Assembly (NCBI GenBank): GCA_938017675.1
Contig: CALIJB010000030.1
Location: forward strand, 1-23,827
DNA from: an uncultured Candidatus Saccharibacteria bacterium
GTDB taxonomy: Bacteria > Patescibacteriota > Saccharimonadia > Saccharimonadales > Saccharimonadaceae
Length of the DNA: 23,827 bases
Reading direction: 5' to 3'
Under the pieces are notes generated by a model, which saw only the letters and a list, made by a program, of their open reading frames with translations, made no database searches and was not told the DNA's origin. Position numbers and translations under genes: made by a program. Positions 14,499-21,161 of the stretch are shown here, in pieces. Numbering within the stretch: position 1 is the stretch's first letter; each line of letters starts with the position of its first letter.

Positions 14499-15062
14499 AT
14501 GGACTTAATCTACGCGACGACTAATAAACACAAATTTGCTGGCGCTAAACAGGCGCTGGCAGGAACGGACATCAACTTGATCGCGCCAGACGAAACCTTG
14601 CCTGATGTGCCAGAAATCCAATCCGACGATCAACAAGCCGTCTCTGTCGATAAAGCGCTAAAATATTACGATCTACTTAAGCGTCCGCTGGTGGTAATGG
14701 ATTCAGGTCTGTTCATCAACGAGCTGGGCGGCTTTCCCGGCGTTTACACCAAATACGCGCTCGACACCATCGGTATTGACAGGATAATTCAGCTGCTCGG
14801 CGCCGCCGCTCGGGCGTACACGCAGCGCACGATTACTTACTTTGATGGCGGTGAACCGCGGACATTCACCCTGAAAATCCACGGTACACTGTTGAAAAAT
14901 CCGCGCGGCAACAATGGACACAATTACGACAAATATTTCTTGCCAGAGAATAAAAACAAAACGCTCGCTGAAATGACTGATGAAGAGAAAGCGGAATTAA
15001 CAGCAGTGGTTTGGCAAGAGTTGGCGGCGCGGCTGTCTGTGCTAAAATTAAACCATGAATGA
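14499..15062 (+). CDS. RdgB/HAM1-family non-canonical purine NTP pyrophosphatase
   Basis: Enzymes of this family hydrolyse ITP, dITP and XTP to monophosphates, keeping damaged purines out of nucleic acids. The 187-residue protein shows the substrate-binding start ATTNKHKF (6-13), the catalytic acidic segment VVMDSGLFINELGGFPGVYT, and the C-terminal HNYDKYFLPE...KTLAEMTDEEK typical of the family. The first acidic residue before DSG is Met instead of the usual Glu, a small deviation. It has no ribosome binding site; a -10 box six bases before the ATG indicates a leaderless message. The next gene overlaps its end by 8 bp. Confidence 0.85.
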   Translation: MDLIYATTNKHKFAGAKQALAGTDINLIAPDETLPDVPEIQSDDQQAVSVDKALKYYDLLKRPLVVMDSGLFINELGGFPGVYTKYALDTIGIDRIIQLLGAAARAYTQRTITYFDGGEPRTFTLKIHGTLLKNPRGNNGHNYDKYFLPENKNKTLAEMTDEEKAELTAVVWQELAARLSVLKLNHE

Positions 15063-15684
15063 ATTCATTTTAGTAGCAGTGAAATTATTGATTGGCTTTT
15101 TCGCGCTGACGATAATCATCAACGTTTCCGGAAAAGGTAACTTGTCGCCATCATCTGCCAGCGATCAAGTGCAGAGTTATGTACTGGGCGGTATCATTGG
15201 AGGCGTCATTTATAACAATAGTATTCAGATTTTGGAATACGTCGGTATTTTGTGCATATGGTGCGCGCTGGTGCTGACATTGAAATGGGTAAAGCAGTAT
15301 AACGTGAGAGCAAAGCAGCTGATAGACGGCAAGGCGTTGATAATCATTGATAATGGAAAAATCAACATTGAAAATTGCAAAAAAGTTGGCTTGAGCGCTC
15401 ATGATGTATCGTTCAAGCTGCGAACTCATCATATCTATTCAACGAGAAAAGTGAAAAGAGCCGTGGTGGAACAAGACGGCGAATTAATCATTACCCACGA
15501 AGGAGAAGAAAACCCGAAATTCCCATTGATAACAGACGGGCAGCTGCAAACTGATATTTTGCAGGTAATTGGCGAGGATGAAAAATGGCTGCTGAAAGAA
15601 ATGAAAAAGCAGGGGCTGAAGTCTTATAGCGATGTATTTTTGGGAGAGTATGTTGATGGTAAGCTGAATTTGACGGCTTATTGA
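15055..15684 (+). CDS. DUF421 (YetF-like) membrane protein
   Basis: This 209-residue protein has three N-terminal hydrophobic segments (about 4-24, 42-56, 60-78) followed by a cytoplasmic domain, as in DUF421/YetF/YcaP proteins. Family-like features are SPSSASDQVQSYVLGGIIGG after the first helix and the KQLIDGKALIIIDNGKI region. The role of the family is not well known. It overlaps the pyrophosphatase gene by 8 bp, yet TGCTAAAAT also lies six bases before its ATG, so it may have its own leaderless transcript inside the upstream gene. Confidence 0.8.
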   Translation: MNEFILVAVKLLIGFFALTIIINVSGKGNLSPSSASDQVQSYVLGGIIGGVIYNNSIQILEYVGILCIWCALVLTLKWVKQYNVRAKQLIDGKALIIIDNGKINIENCKKVGLSAHDVSFKLRTHHIYSTRKVKRAVVEQDGELIITHEGEENPKFPLITDGQLQTDILQVIGEDEKWLLKEMKKQGLKSYSDVFLGEYVDGKLNLTAY

Positions 15685-15765
15685 TAATAATATTTACGCT
15701 ATCAATTGCTGAGTGGGAGTATGCCACGGCATAGTAGACACAATCACCATCCCGCCTATTCGTGC

Positions 15766-15771
15766 TACAAT
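15766..15771 (+). promoter_or_regulatory. Extended -10 box of a leaderless gene
   Basis: TGCTACAAT ends six bases before ATG 15778, the same spacing as at 14499, 15055 and 19973. No ribosome binding site is present. Confidence 0.55.
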
Positions 15772-15777
15772 TAAATC

Positions 15778-16152
15778 ATGAAGATTGTTGATGACTCGAC
15801 CCAACAGTGCGACAGCAAATCATCGATATCATCGCCGGAGTCGTCCGTGAGTGAATATGTCTTTGACCGAGAGAAGTGGCAGAGCTTAACGATATTCGAG
15901 CAAATGGGCAACATCGGATCAGAGGTCGGACGAGCGTTTGCCGCCCGGCGCCGCGGCGATACGGCTGCGATGACTAGCGCCTGGCGGCGCGGCTTGGATT
16001 TATTGGACGCCACCACCGAGCAGCTCGCCCGCCAAAAATCGCCAAAACTCCGCGAAGTCCTGTGCGCCCGCGAACTATTCGCCGGCATGGAGGATGAATC
16101 GTTGGAGGATTACTTTATGTGGTTTGCGGTGGCGGCGCGGAGGGATAGATAA
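15778..16152 (+). CDS. Conserved-looking small helical protein, 124 aa
   Basis: The first 35 residues are polar and probably disordered (Ser-rich). The rest is helical, with IFEQMGNIGSEVGRAFAARR, then RGLDLLDATTEQLARQ and KLREVLCARELF, ending in EDYFMWFAVAARRDR. The pattern suggests a small all-helical domain of a type I believe recurs in CPR genomes, without known function. There is no membrane segment. Translation starts without a ribosome binding site, six bases behind TACAAT. Its stop overlaps the -10 box of the following gene. Confidence 0.7.
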   Translation: MKIVDDSTQQCDSKSSISSPESSVSEYVFDREKWQSLTIFEQMGNIGSEVGRAFAARRRGDTAAMTSAWRRGLDLLDATTEQLARQKSPKLREVLCARELFAGMEDESLEDYFMWFAVAARRDR

Positions 16153-16160
16153 TAAAACGT

Positions 16161-16433
16161 ATGAAAATCATCACCAAAAAATCCTACCCTGATTTATTCG
16201 AAAAAGTCCTAGCGGGCGAGAAGACATTTGATATGAGGGTAGCTGATTTTGATATCCAACCCGGTGATATCCTGGAGCAGATTGAGGTAAATTATAGCGG
16301 GACACCAACCGGCCGCAAAGTCCGTCATGTAGTCGGCGAAGTTTTACGCACTAAAGAAGTTGATTTTTGGAAGCAAGAAGATATTGATCAGTACGGCTAT
16401 CAGGTGATGTCGCTTACCGAGCGGGTTGATTAG
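16161..16433 (+). CDS. DUF3850/ASCH-like small protein
   Basis: The 90-residue protein resembles the DUF3850/ASCH (PUA-like) family, thought to bind RNA or modified nucleobases. Visible features are an N-terminal strand with KKSYPDLFEKVLAGEKTFDMR (lysine and arginine of the putative binding cleft), IQPGDILEQIEV, and VRHVVGEVLRT. It starts eight bases behind the stop of the previous gene, with GATAAT seven bases upstream of the ATG and no ribosome binding site. Its place among Nudix and HAM1 enzymes suits a nucleotide-related role, which is inference. Confidence 0.72.
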   Translation: MKIITKKSYPDLFEKVLAGEKTFDMRVADFDIQPGDILEQIEVNYSGTPTGRKVRHVVGEVLRTKEVDFWKQEDIDQYGYQVMSLTERVD

Positions 16434-16470
16434 TACAAATTTTAGAAAGTTACTGCGATAAGGAGCAAAG

Positions 16471-16965
16471 ATGACCAAATCCATCATCTGTAAAGATGTC
16501 TTCGGCAATCAATACACCGTTCCCGTCGACGAACTAAATATCCGTGTTGGCGTCTACGCGGTAATTATTGAAAATGGCAAGATTTTATTAACGCGGCAAT
16601 GGGACGGTTACAGCCTAATTGGCGGCGGTGTCGAGAAGGGTGAAACAATTGAGGAATCAATTGTCCGCGAAGTTAAGGAAGAGACTGGACTAACCATCAT
16701 GCCGGATAAAATTATTCACCAAGCAACTACTTTTTTCAAACGCAACGCCGAGGCGCAAGCTAACCAGTCAATCCAACTGTACTTTACCCACAGCCAGCTG
16801 CGCGGGCAAACCAATAATGACAACTTAACCGACAGCGAAAAAACCTACACCAACGGCACGCCGGAATGGGTTGATTTGGATAAAATTGACGGCATAAACT
16901 TCCGGCATAGCGTGAGTTTGAGGACGATTTTAGGGGCGTATCGGGAGACTACTAATGACAGATAA
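16471..16965 (+). CDS. Nudix hydrolase
   Basis: This enzyme cleaves a nucleoside diphosphate linked to another group; the substrate cannot be told. The 164-residue protein has the complete Nudix box, from GGGVEKGETIEESI to VREVKEETGL (about 50-73), which holds the metal-binding glutamates REVKEE. The fold is completed by the strand RVGVYAVIIENGKILLTRQ before the box and LYFTHSQL after it. A clear AAGGAG site lies seven bases before the ATG, in contrast to the leaderless genes upstream. It is the last plus-strand gene of this run. Confidence 0.88.
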   Translation: MTKSIICKDVFGNQYTVPVDELNIRVGVYAVIIENGKILLTRQWDGYSLIGGGVEKGETIEESIVREVKEETGLTIMPDKIIHQATTFFKRNAEAQANQSIQLYFTHSQLRGQTNNDNLTDSEKTYTNGTPEWVDLDKIDGINFRHSVSLRTILGAYRETTNDR

Positions 16966-17032
16966 AGTATTGTGTAAGATATATCTAGGACGAATGAAAG
17001 CTTCTTACTTCTTTTTTCATATAAATCGCTCT

Positions 17033-17428
17033 TCACTCTGCCCAGTCTGGTTTGTATGCTGCTTCTGCTAAATAACAACAACGTCCATGAGGATCTCGTA
17101 TGTCGTAACCTGCCTCCATATCATCATGCTGGCGAATTTCTATAAACTTATCATTTCTATATGGAGCGATAATACGCGTAAACTCAAACTCGTATCTGCC
17201 TGTTATTTCCTTTAATTCGTAGCTTTGGTCAAGAGGGTCAGAATAGTCTGTGGCAACAAGGATGAATGAACGTAGTGAATCGTGACCTGCGCTTTGGAAT
17301 AAATAGAATTGGGTGTCCGGATACAATATGAAAAGCGTTGCAAATGATCGTATATACTCTGCGTCTTTGAGAACGGGAAAAGCATCGGTTATAAACTTTG
17401 GCAAGGATAATTTGATATTATTTTTCAT
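17033..17428 (-). CDS. Hypothetical protein, 131 aa
   Basis: I do not recognise this soluble protein. It begins with a helix and strand (LSLPKFITDAFPVLKDAEYI), has a central hydrophobic strand pair (FATLFILYPDTQFYLF, SLRSFILVATDYSDP), then a Glu/Arg-rich section (KEITGRYEFEFTRII), and ends with a His/Asp/Cys-containing part (QHDDMEAGYDIRDPHGRCCY). The alternation of strands suggests a compact alpha/beta fold. The ATG 17428 lacks a ribosome binding site but has TATAAT eight bases upstream on the minus strand. It stands alone between convergent and co-oriented neighbours. Confidence 0.65.
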   Translation of the reverse strand: MKNNIKLSLPKFITDAFPVLKDAEYIRSFATLFILYPDTQFYLFQSAGHDSLRSFILVATDYSDPLDQSYELKEITGRYEFEFTRIIAPYRNDKFIEIRQHDDMEAGYDIRDPHGRCCYLAEAAYKPDWAE

Positions 17429-17436
17429 AGTCTTAA

Positions 17437-17442
17437 ATTATA
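17437..17442 (-). promoter_or_regulatory. -10 box TATAAT of a leaderless minus-strand gene
   Basis: TATAAT on the minus strand ends eight bases before ATG 17428. The transcript should begin at or within a base or two of the start codon. Confidence 0.5.
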
Positions 17443-17460
17443 GCTTGAATTTAGGAAATA

Positions 17461-17511
17461 TGGACAGTTTTATGATCTGTCCAGGTCAATGACTCCAGAG
17501 TTTAAGCTCTG
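17461..17511 (-). terminator. Two hairpins behind the 152-aa PTG protein gene
   Basis: CAGAG/CTCTG (17496-17511) and TGGACAG/CTGTCCA (17461-17483, perfect 7-bp stem) follow the stop codon on the minus strand. They are probably a terminator or 3'-end stabiliser; a strong T-run is missing. Confidence 0.4.
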
Positions 17512-17970
17512 TCATCGCAGGTCGTTGCCTCCGGTGATATCCCACGAGTTGTCGACGATCGTCTGACCGCCTTCGTCCTCGGGAAGTCTCCAGAAAACAA
17601 CGCTCTCCCCAGTGGGACCGCCTGTCGCTTTAACATGACCATGTCCGTCACCGGGAACATTGCCATTTCTGCCACCGTAGATCACGTTAGTCGTGCCAGG
17701 AGAGCGGTACACTGTTGCACTTCTGCCGTCAAATCGCCCAGGCTCTCCAGTAGGGCTGTTAGATCGCCCCTGGCAGGACGGGCACTGAGACTTGCGGTGA
17801 ATCACAACCGTACTGTGAGACAGAATCTGATACCTCAAGTCTGAGTCGAAATTGCACTCATACACCTGGGATCCAGTGGGAGCCTCACTTGGTGTTGTGA
17901 CATAGTGCTGTCCGTTGGACAATCGCCTGATAATACAGTCGTCACCACACCTGATGTCTCCCTCGCTCAT
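17512..17970 (-). CDS. PTG-motif protein with CxxC, 152 aa
   Basis: This polar protein has no signal peptide or membrane helix. It carries three PTG motifs (APTGS at 30-34, SPTGE at 72-76, GPTGE at 118-122), a CPSC pair at 63-66, and NVPGDGHGHVKATGGPTG (104-121), which parallels NVPG...HGPTG in the 76-aa protein encoded at 14139-14369. The last third (SVVFWRLPEDEGGQT) is strand-like. The start is ATG 17970 behind AAGGAG; an upstream in-frame start at 18030 lacks such a site. The promoter region is nearly the same as that of the 76-aa gene. The family is unknown to me. The CxxC may bind zinc or form a disulfide. GC-rich codon use sets both genes apart from their neighbours. Confidence 0.72.
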   Translation of the reverse strand: MSEGDIRCGDDCIIRRLSNGQHYVTTPSEAPTGSQVYECNFDSDLRYQILSHSTVVIHRKSQCPSCQGRSNSPTGEPGRFDGRSATVYRSPGTTNVIYGGRNGNVPGDGHGHVKATGGPTGESVVFWRLPEDEGGQTIVDNSWDITGGNDLR

Positions 17971-18074
17971 GATAACTCCTTCTGGAGCCGGGCAGAGAAT
18001 CGCAATTCTCCGCGAAGTGGGACGTCTCAAGCCCGATTGACTCGGGCGAAACGCCAGCCTCTGTGATTGCAGAA

Positions 18075-18135
18075 GCTGATATATATATCAATAATAAGAA
18101 CTGAAGTCAAGCAATCTTACAAAAATCGCAGCAAA
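18075..18135 (-). promoter_or_regulatory. Shared promoter element, copy 2
   Basis: On the minus strand TTGACT (18110-18105) and TATATA (18087-18082) are spaced by 17 bp, with an imperfect inverted repeat (18111-18129) just upstream. The element matches 14421-14483 base for base over most of its length. It gives the 152-aa gene a leader of about 105 bases. Confidence 0.72.
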
Positions 18136-18417
18136 CCTATAGCAATCTCCCACCCGCCCATGCTAAAATAAAACCATAACCAACATCCGTGCGCTGCCAT
18201 CAGCAAGGGGATGTTTGTAATCCGAAAGTAGGTGGGCAGATGACATAGCTTGCGATAAGCTAGTGTGCCAGCGCGGTGTTTTAGCCGCCTCCAAGTACTA
18301 ATCTGCGGATTATTGCCTGCGGTTTTAAGAGGTGGCTCCCGCCAGATTAAAACCAACGTGGTACTTTTCGAAAAGTACCATGGTAGTTTCAAAGCTCTAC
18401 TACAATGTGTTGATTAA
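18136..18417 (+). other. Intergenic stretch with leaderless-type promoter and strong inverted repeats
   Basis: No convincing gene is present in these 280 bases. An extended -10 (TGCTAAAAT, 18161-18169) is followed six bases later by ATA (18176-18178), exactly where sister promoters have ATG. Further on GGTTTTAA and TTAAAACC with GGTGG/CCGCC inside could form a long hairpin (about 18321-18355), then comes the palindrome at 18359-18380. It may be a structured leader RNA or a decayed gene. I could not match a known RNA family. Confidence 0.35.
18359..18380. repeat. 22-bp perfect palindrome
   Basis: The core GGTACTTTTCGAAAAGTACC (18360-18379) is its own reverse complement and extends by one base pair on each side. 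It has no T-run, so an operator site or a DNA cruciform/RNA hairpin is more likely than a terminator. Confidence 0.7.
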
Positions 18418-18609
18418 TCAACGGATTTCCATGTTACGCTCAAATCCAAAGGCGTCGCCGAAGAAAAAGACGTCAATCCTAGCATTATTGAAGAAGCCAA
18501 AGTCCGCTTTATCGCAGGCAGCGTCCTCAAAAAAGAACTGAAAAACACCAAATTCGAAAAGGACGCCGAACCAAAGAAAGACACCCCAGCGCCGAAGCCA
18601 GGGGCGTAA
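18418..18609 (+). pseudogene. Probable 3' remnant of a charged protein gene
   Basis: This frame reads FHVTLKSKGVAEEKDV, then IIEEAKVRFIAGSVLKKELK, and ends with a Lys/Pro-rich tail before TAA 18607-18609. Composition and codons look like real coding sequence, but no ATG, GTG or TTG starts it. An in-frame TAA (18415-18417) separates it from an open upstream stretch (FEKYHGSFKALLQCVD) in the same frame. I infer a nonsense-inactivated or truncated gene. A weaker alternative is the overlapping ORF in another frame at 18332-18541, whose composition is less protein-like. Confidence 0.4.
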
Positions 18610-18627
18610 ATAGCCATAAAACGCCAG

Positions 18628-18653
18628 GCCGCTCCGTATTCTGTCGGGGCGGC
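18628..18653. terminator. Hairpin terminator between convergent units
   Basis: GCCGCTCCG and CGGGGCGGC form a 9-bp GC-rich stem (one G-T pair) with an eight-base loop, followed by a T-rich stretch. It sits between the remnant at 18609 and the end of the phosphorylase-like gene at 18663, so it may serve both strands. Confidence 0.7.
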
Positions 18654-18662
18654 TTAGCTATT

Positions 18663-19955
18663 CTATTTCTTCCAATCAGGGCGGTTGGCGTGCAGCTTTT
18701 TGATGACACCTTCTGTCAGGTCTTGCTCGTCGAAGCCTGCGTAGGCCAGGGTCGTTAGCAATTGGATTTGCGTATCGACGATTTCAGACAGTAGTGCTTC
18801 TGGATTGACTTTTTGTTCTTTCCATTGGCGGCGCGGCAGTTCTCGGACAACTTCCCAAGCTTCCTCTTGGGTGTGATAAGCGAATGCCAGGCAGGCTTTC
18901 CAGTTTCTCTCGAGAGGTTCCATATAGCCCTTATCGACTCGGGACTGTTGCGCTTTTAACACTTCCGAGAATAGAGATACGCTTTGTTCTGCACCTATTC
19001 TATGCCACAATATCGCGCGCATGATACTCACGTATTGTAGGCGCTTTTTGAGTACAGCACTCTCGCGTTCTGTTGTTAAGTTCTCGCTAAACAATCCAGA
19101 CAGATTGTCGGTTACCAAGTGAAGGTAGCTAAATACTAAGCCAAAGTCATTTGCAGCTTTTGCTGCCCATCCTATTTCAGGATCTACGAAGCGGTATTTA
19201 TCCTTAGACTCGTTATACCATTTTGCAGTTTCGTCAAGTACAGATGGTAGCGTATAATGCGCACCCTCTACAGTAAGCGGGGATTTCTTGAAAAGATTAT
19301 TCCAAGTTATAAGCGAACCGTCTACGTATGATGAGTCGCCTGTCGCGATAGTCGCGTTAGGAATATCGGATGATGAAAGCGAACCAAGTTTACCCGCATA
19401 AATAATCGTGGAGCAGTATTTTGCTAGCATTTCGACGACAGAATAAATGATATTGCCCCAGTAGCTAAACGCTACTCCGACAAAAACAACTTTTTGCCCG
19501 TTAATCATTTCTAGCTTCCACTTGATGTCATCATTGCCTTGCCATTCTCCAGCACCTGGGACAAGTGCTTCGACGTATCCCAGCAATGCAACATCGCAGT
19601 TTGGTATATCAACTGGAAAAATATTTCTCAAAGCTCTGGTAGTTTGCGCTTGAGTTGGCGTCTTTGAGGTAACTTTGTATCCGCACCTTTCATAAATCTT
19701 TTTATAGTGGCGTACGTAATCTTTTCCAGGAAACACATAGAGATATCCGGTGTCATCGATAATTTCGGCAGTTGGTCTTTTGTAATTAAACAGCTTATCG
19801 TTTTTCTCGGTATCAGAAATAGTTTTAGTCCTGTCATAGGCAGGGACGATACAGATTTTTTCTATATTAGTATCTCTAAACAGGCTATGTATTTCGCTCT
19901 TGCAATATGTTAGAGTATCTTTTTCTGTCATGGTATGCTGTAGTTGATCCTTCAT
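18663..19955 (-). CDS. Nucleoside-phosphorylase-like protein
   Basis: This 430-residue protein contains a region that resembles the purine-nucleoside/uridine phosphorylase fold. KVVFVGVAFSYWGNIIYSV opens it like the FVGTAG strand, followed by STIIYAGKLGSLSSSDIPNA, TIATGDSSY and later VDPEIGWAAKAANDFG, where phosphorylases carry a VDME-A helix, and LHLVTDNLSG like the SDN/SD loop. The N-terminal 130 residues and the helical C-terminal 130 residues are extra. Expected chemistry is cleavage of an N-glycosidic bond, but key residues cannot be confirmed by eye. ATG 19955 is chosen over 19979 because a TACAAT lies nine bases before it. It is transcribed divergently from the kinase-like gene, with 17 bp between the start codons. 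Confidence 0.55.
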   Translation of the reverse strand: MKDQLQHTMTEKDTLTYCKSEIHSLFRDTNIEKICIVPAYDRTKTISDTEKNDKLFNYKRPTAEIIDDTGYLYVFPGKDYVRHYKKIYERCGYKVTSKTPTQAQTTRALRNIFPVDIPNCDVALLGYVEALVPGAGEWQGNDDIKWKLEMINGQKVVFVGVAFSYWGNIIYSVVEMLAKYCSTIIYAGKLGSLSSSDIPNATIATGDSSYVDGSLITWNNLFKKSPLTVEGAHYTLPSVLDETAKWYNESKDKYRFVDPEIGWAAKAANDFGLVFSYLHLVTDNLSGLFSENLTTERESAVLKKRLQYVSIMRAILWHRIGAEQSVSLFSEVLKAQQSRVDKGYMEPLERNWKACLAFAYHTQEEAWEVVRELPRRQWKEQKVNPEALLSEIVDTQIQLLTTLAYAGFDEQDLTEGVIKKLHANRPDWKK

Positions 19956-19972
19956 AATGATAAAATTGTAAT
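19956..19972. promoter_or_regulatory. Overlapping divergent leaderless promoters
   Basis: TAAAAT (19961-19966, preceded by TGA as an extended -10) serves the plus-strand start 19973 at six bases. On the opposite strand TACAAT (19970-19965) serves the start 19955 at nine bases. The two -10 boxes overlap by two bases, so polymerases should exclude each other. Confidence 0.5.
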
Positions 19973-20701
19973 ATGGCAAGTATAGATAATCAACTCGTAG
20001 AACGGCTAGACGAAATATTGCGCGAGTACGAACCCTCAGAGAAAATATGCGCAGAACTTGGCAAAAGGACTATAATTATGTTCTCTGGACCTTTCGCTGT
20101 CGGAAAAACAACTCTCATGCAAAGTGTAGAGAAAGCCAGCGATGATTGTTCAAGGATTAGAGGCTTTACGACGCGGCCTTGCCGGAGCCCTTCCGAGGAA
20201 GAAAACTATCGTTTCATACCGCATGATGAAGAAAACCTCCAAGCGATTATACGAAAAGCGGCCAATAGAGAGCTGGTTCAAGGCATGGTGCATCCGACAA
20301 CTCGGTTTGTATACGGTTCTGAACTAGCTGATTATGGAGATGGTACTACGGTTTTGCTAGATGCTGTCCCTAAGGCTGTTGAGGCAATCGAGCAGCTTCC
20401 TTTTAGAAACTCTCGCATTATAGAAGTTGTTGCCTCGCCAGATGTATGGCACTCTCGGGTAACTGCTCGCGGCAATCAGCACGACGAATCAGACATGCAG
20501 ACAAGAATTAAAGAGGCAAGGCACAATCTAAAGTGGGCGCTAGGCAGGGATGATGTAGTTTGGATTGACAATAGCGGAGATATAGAAGAAGCAACCAGCT
20601 GTACTCTCGACGTTATTCGCGGGCATGCTGTGCCTTCTGATAGAGCAAGGCTTATAGGAAAAGAATTGCTTCATCAAATTAGCATGATGCAGATGGAGTA
20701 G
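19973..20701 (+). CDS. Guanylate-kinase-like P-loop protein
   Basis: This 242-residue protein has a P-loop kinase fold. Walker A is GPFAVGKTT (39-47), then GFTTRPCRSPSEEENYRF (64-81), which copies the GMP-binding motif of guanylate kinases (TTRxPRxGExxGxxYxF) with changes. VLLDAVPKAV is the Walker-B-like strand, and ARGNQHDESDMQTRIKEAR is a lid-like segment. True guanylate kinase is about 200 residues and more conserved, so this is probably a divergent nucleotide kinase or related phosphotransferase. It starts leaderless at 19973 and is divergent to the phosphorylase-like gene, suggesting joint action in nucleoside salvage or modification. The last 40 residues are an added helical tail. Confidence 0.7.
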   Translation: MASIDNQLVERLDEILREYEPSEKICAELGKRTIIMFSGPFAVGKTTLMQSVEKASDDCSRIRGFTTRPCRSPSEEENYRFIPHDEENLQAIIRKAANRELVQGMVHPTTRFVYGSELADYGDGTTVLLDAVPKAVEAIEQLPFRNSRIIEVVASPDVWHSRVTARGNQHDESDMQTRIKEARHNLKWALGRDDVVWIDNSGDIEEATSCTLDVIRGHAVPSDRARLIGKELLHQISMMQME

Positions 20702-20770
20702 GCTTCTTGTAGTCTGGGGTGTATAATCAAATACTATAAACCTACTAATCCATAAACAAAGGAAGACGAC

Positions 20771-20992
20771 ATGAAAATTACTCCGCTAGATATAGTATCA
20801 ATGATTGCAATAGCCAGCATCGTCATCTCTGCTTATGCTGCCGCAAGAGTTAGCAAAGGGCAAAAGGCTAAGCAGGGGAAAGACACTAAACCTGAAAAGA
20901 CAGAACCAAGCAGTCCTGTAGCAAGCACTAGCAAGCTTCGCACCGAGCTGGACGACCTAAAGAAACGAGTCGCGGCGCTGGAGAAGAAGTAA
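20771..20992 (+). CDS. Small membrane-anchored coiled-coil protein
   Basis: The 73-residue protein has one N-terminal hydrophobic helix (about 5-26), a Lys/Pro/Ser-rich linker and a C-terminal coiled coil (LRTELDDLKKRVAALEKK). GGAAG lies before the ATG, and TATAAT at 20722-20727 gives a leader of about 35 bases. The helix could be a membrane anchor or an uncleaved signal. Function unknown. Confidence 0.65.
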   Translation: MKITPLDIVSMIAIASIVISAYAAARVSKGQKAKQGKDTKPEKTEPSSPVASTSKLRTELDDLKKRVAALEKK

Positions 20993-21161
20993 GTAGATAA
21001 TCTAAATATGTCATTATATATCAAGACATTTTGCCCTAAAGTATAATGAGTTATATCTTGCTGAGAGTTTAGTTAATGCTTTTTAGCGCAGGAATATAGG
21101 AATAACCTGTATCTTTTGCGTAGTAGAGTAGATAGCATATATAGTCCCTACAAAAGAAATA

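Noticed and set aside
18332..18541. ORF of 69 codons with a Lys/Ser-rich C-terminus.
   Set aside because: It overlaps the more protein-like frame ending at 18609, its start lies in a hairpin region, and it lacks a ribosome binding site.
21042..21047. TATAAT in the gap between two convergent genes, possibly the promoter of a small RNA.
   Set aside because: There is no matching -35, no clear terminator and no structured downstream sequence; AT-rich chance match is likely.
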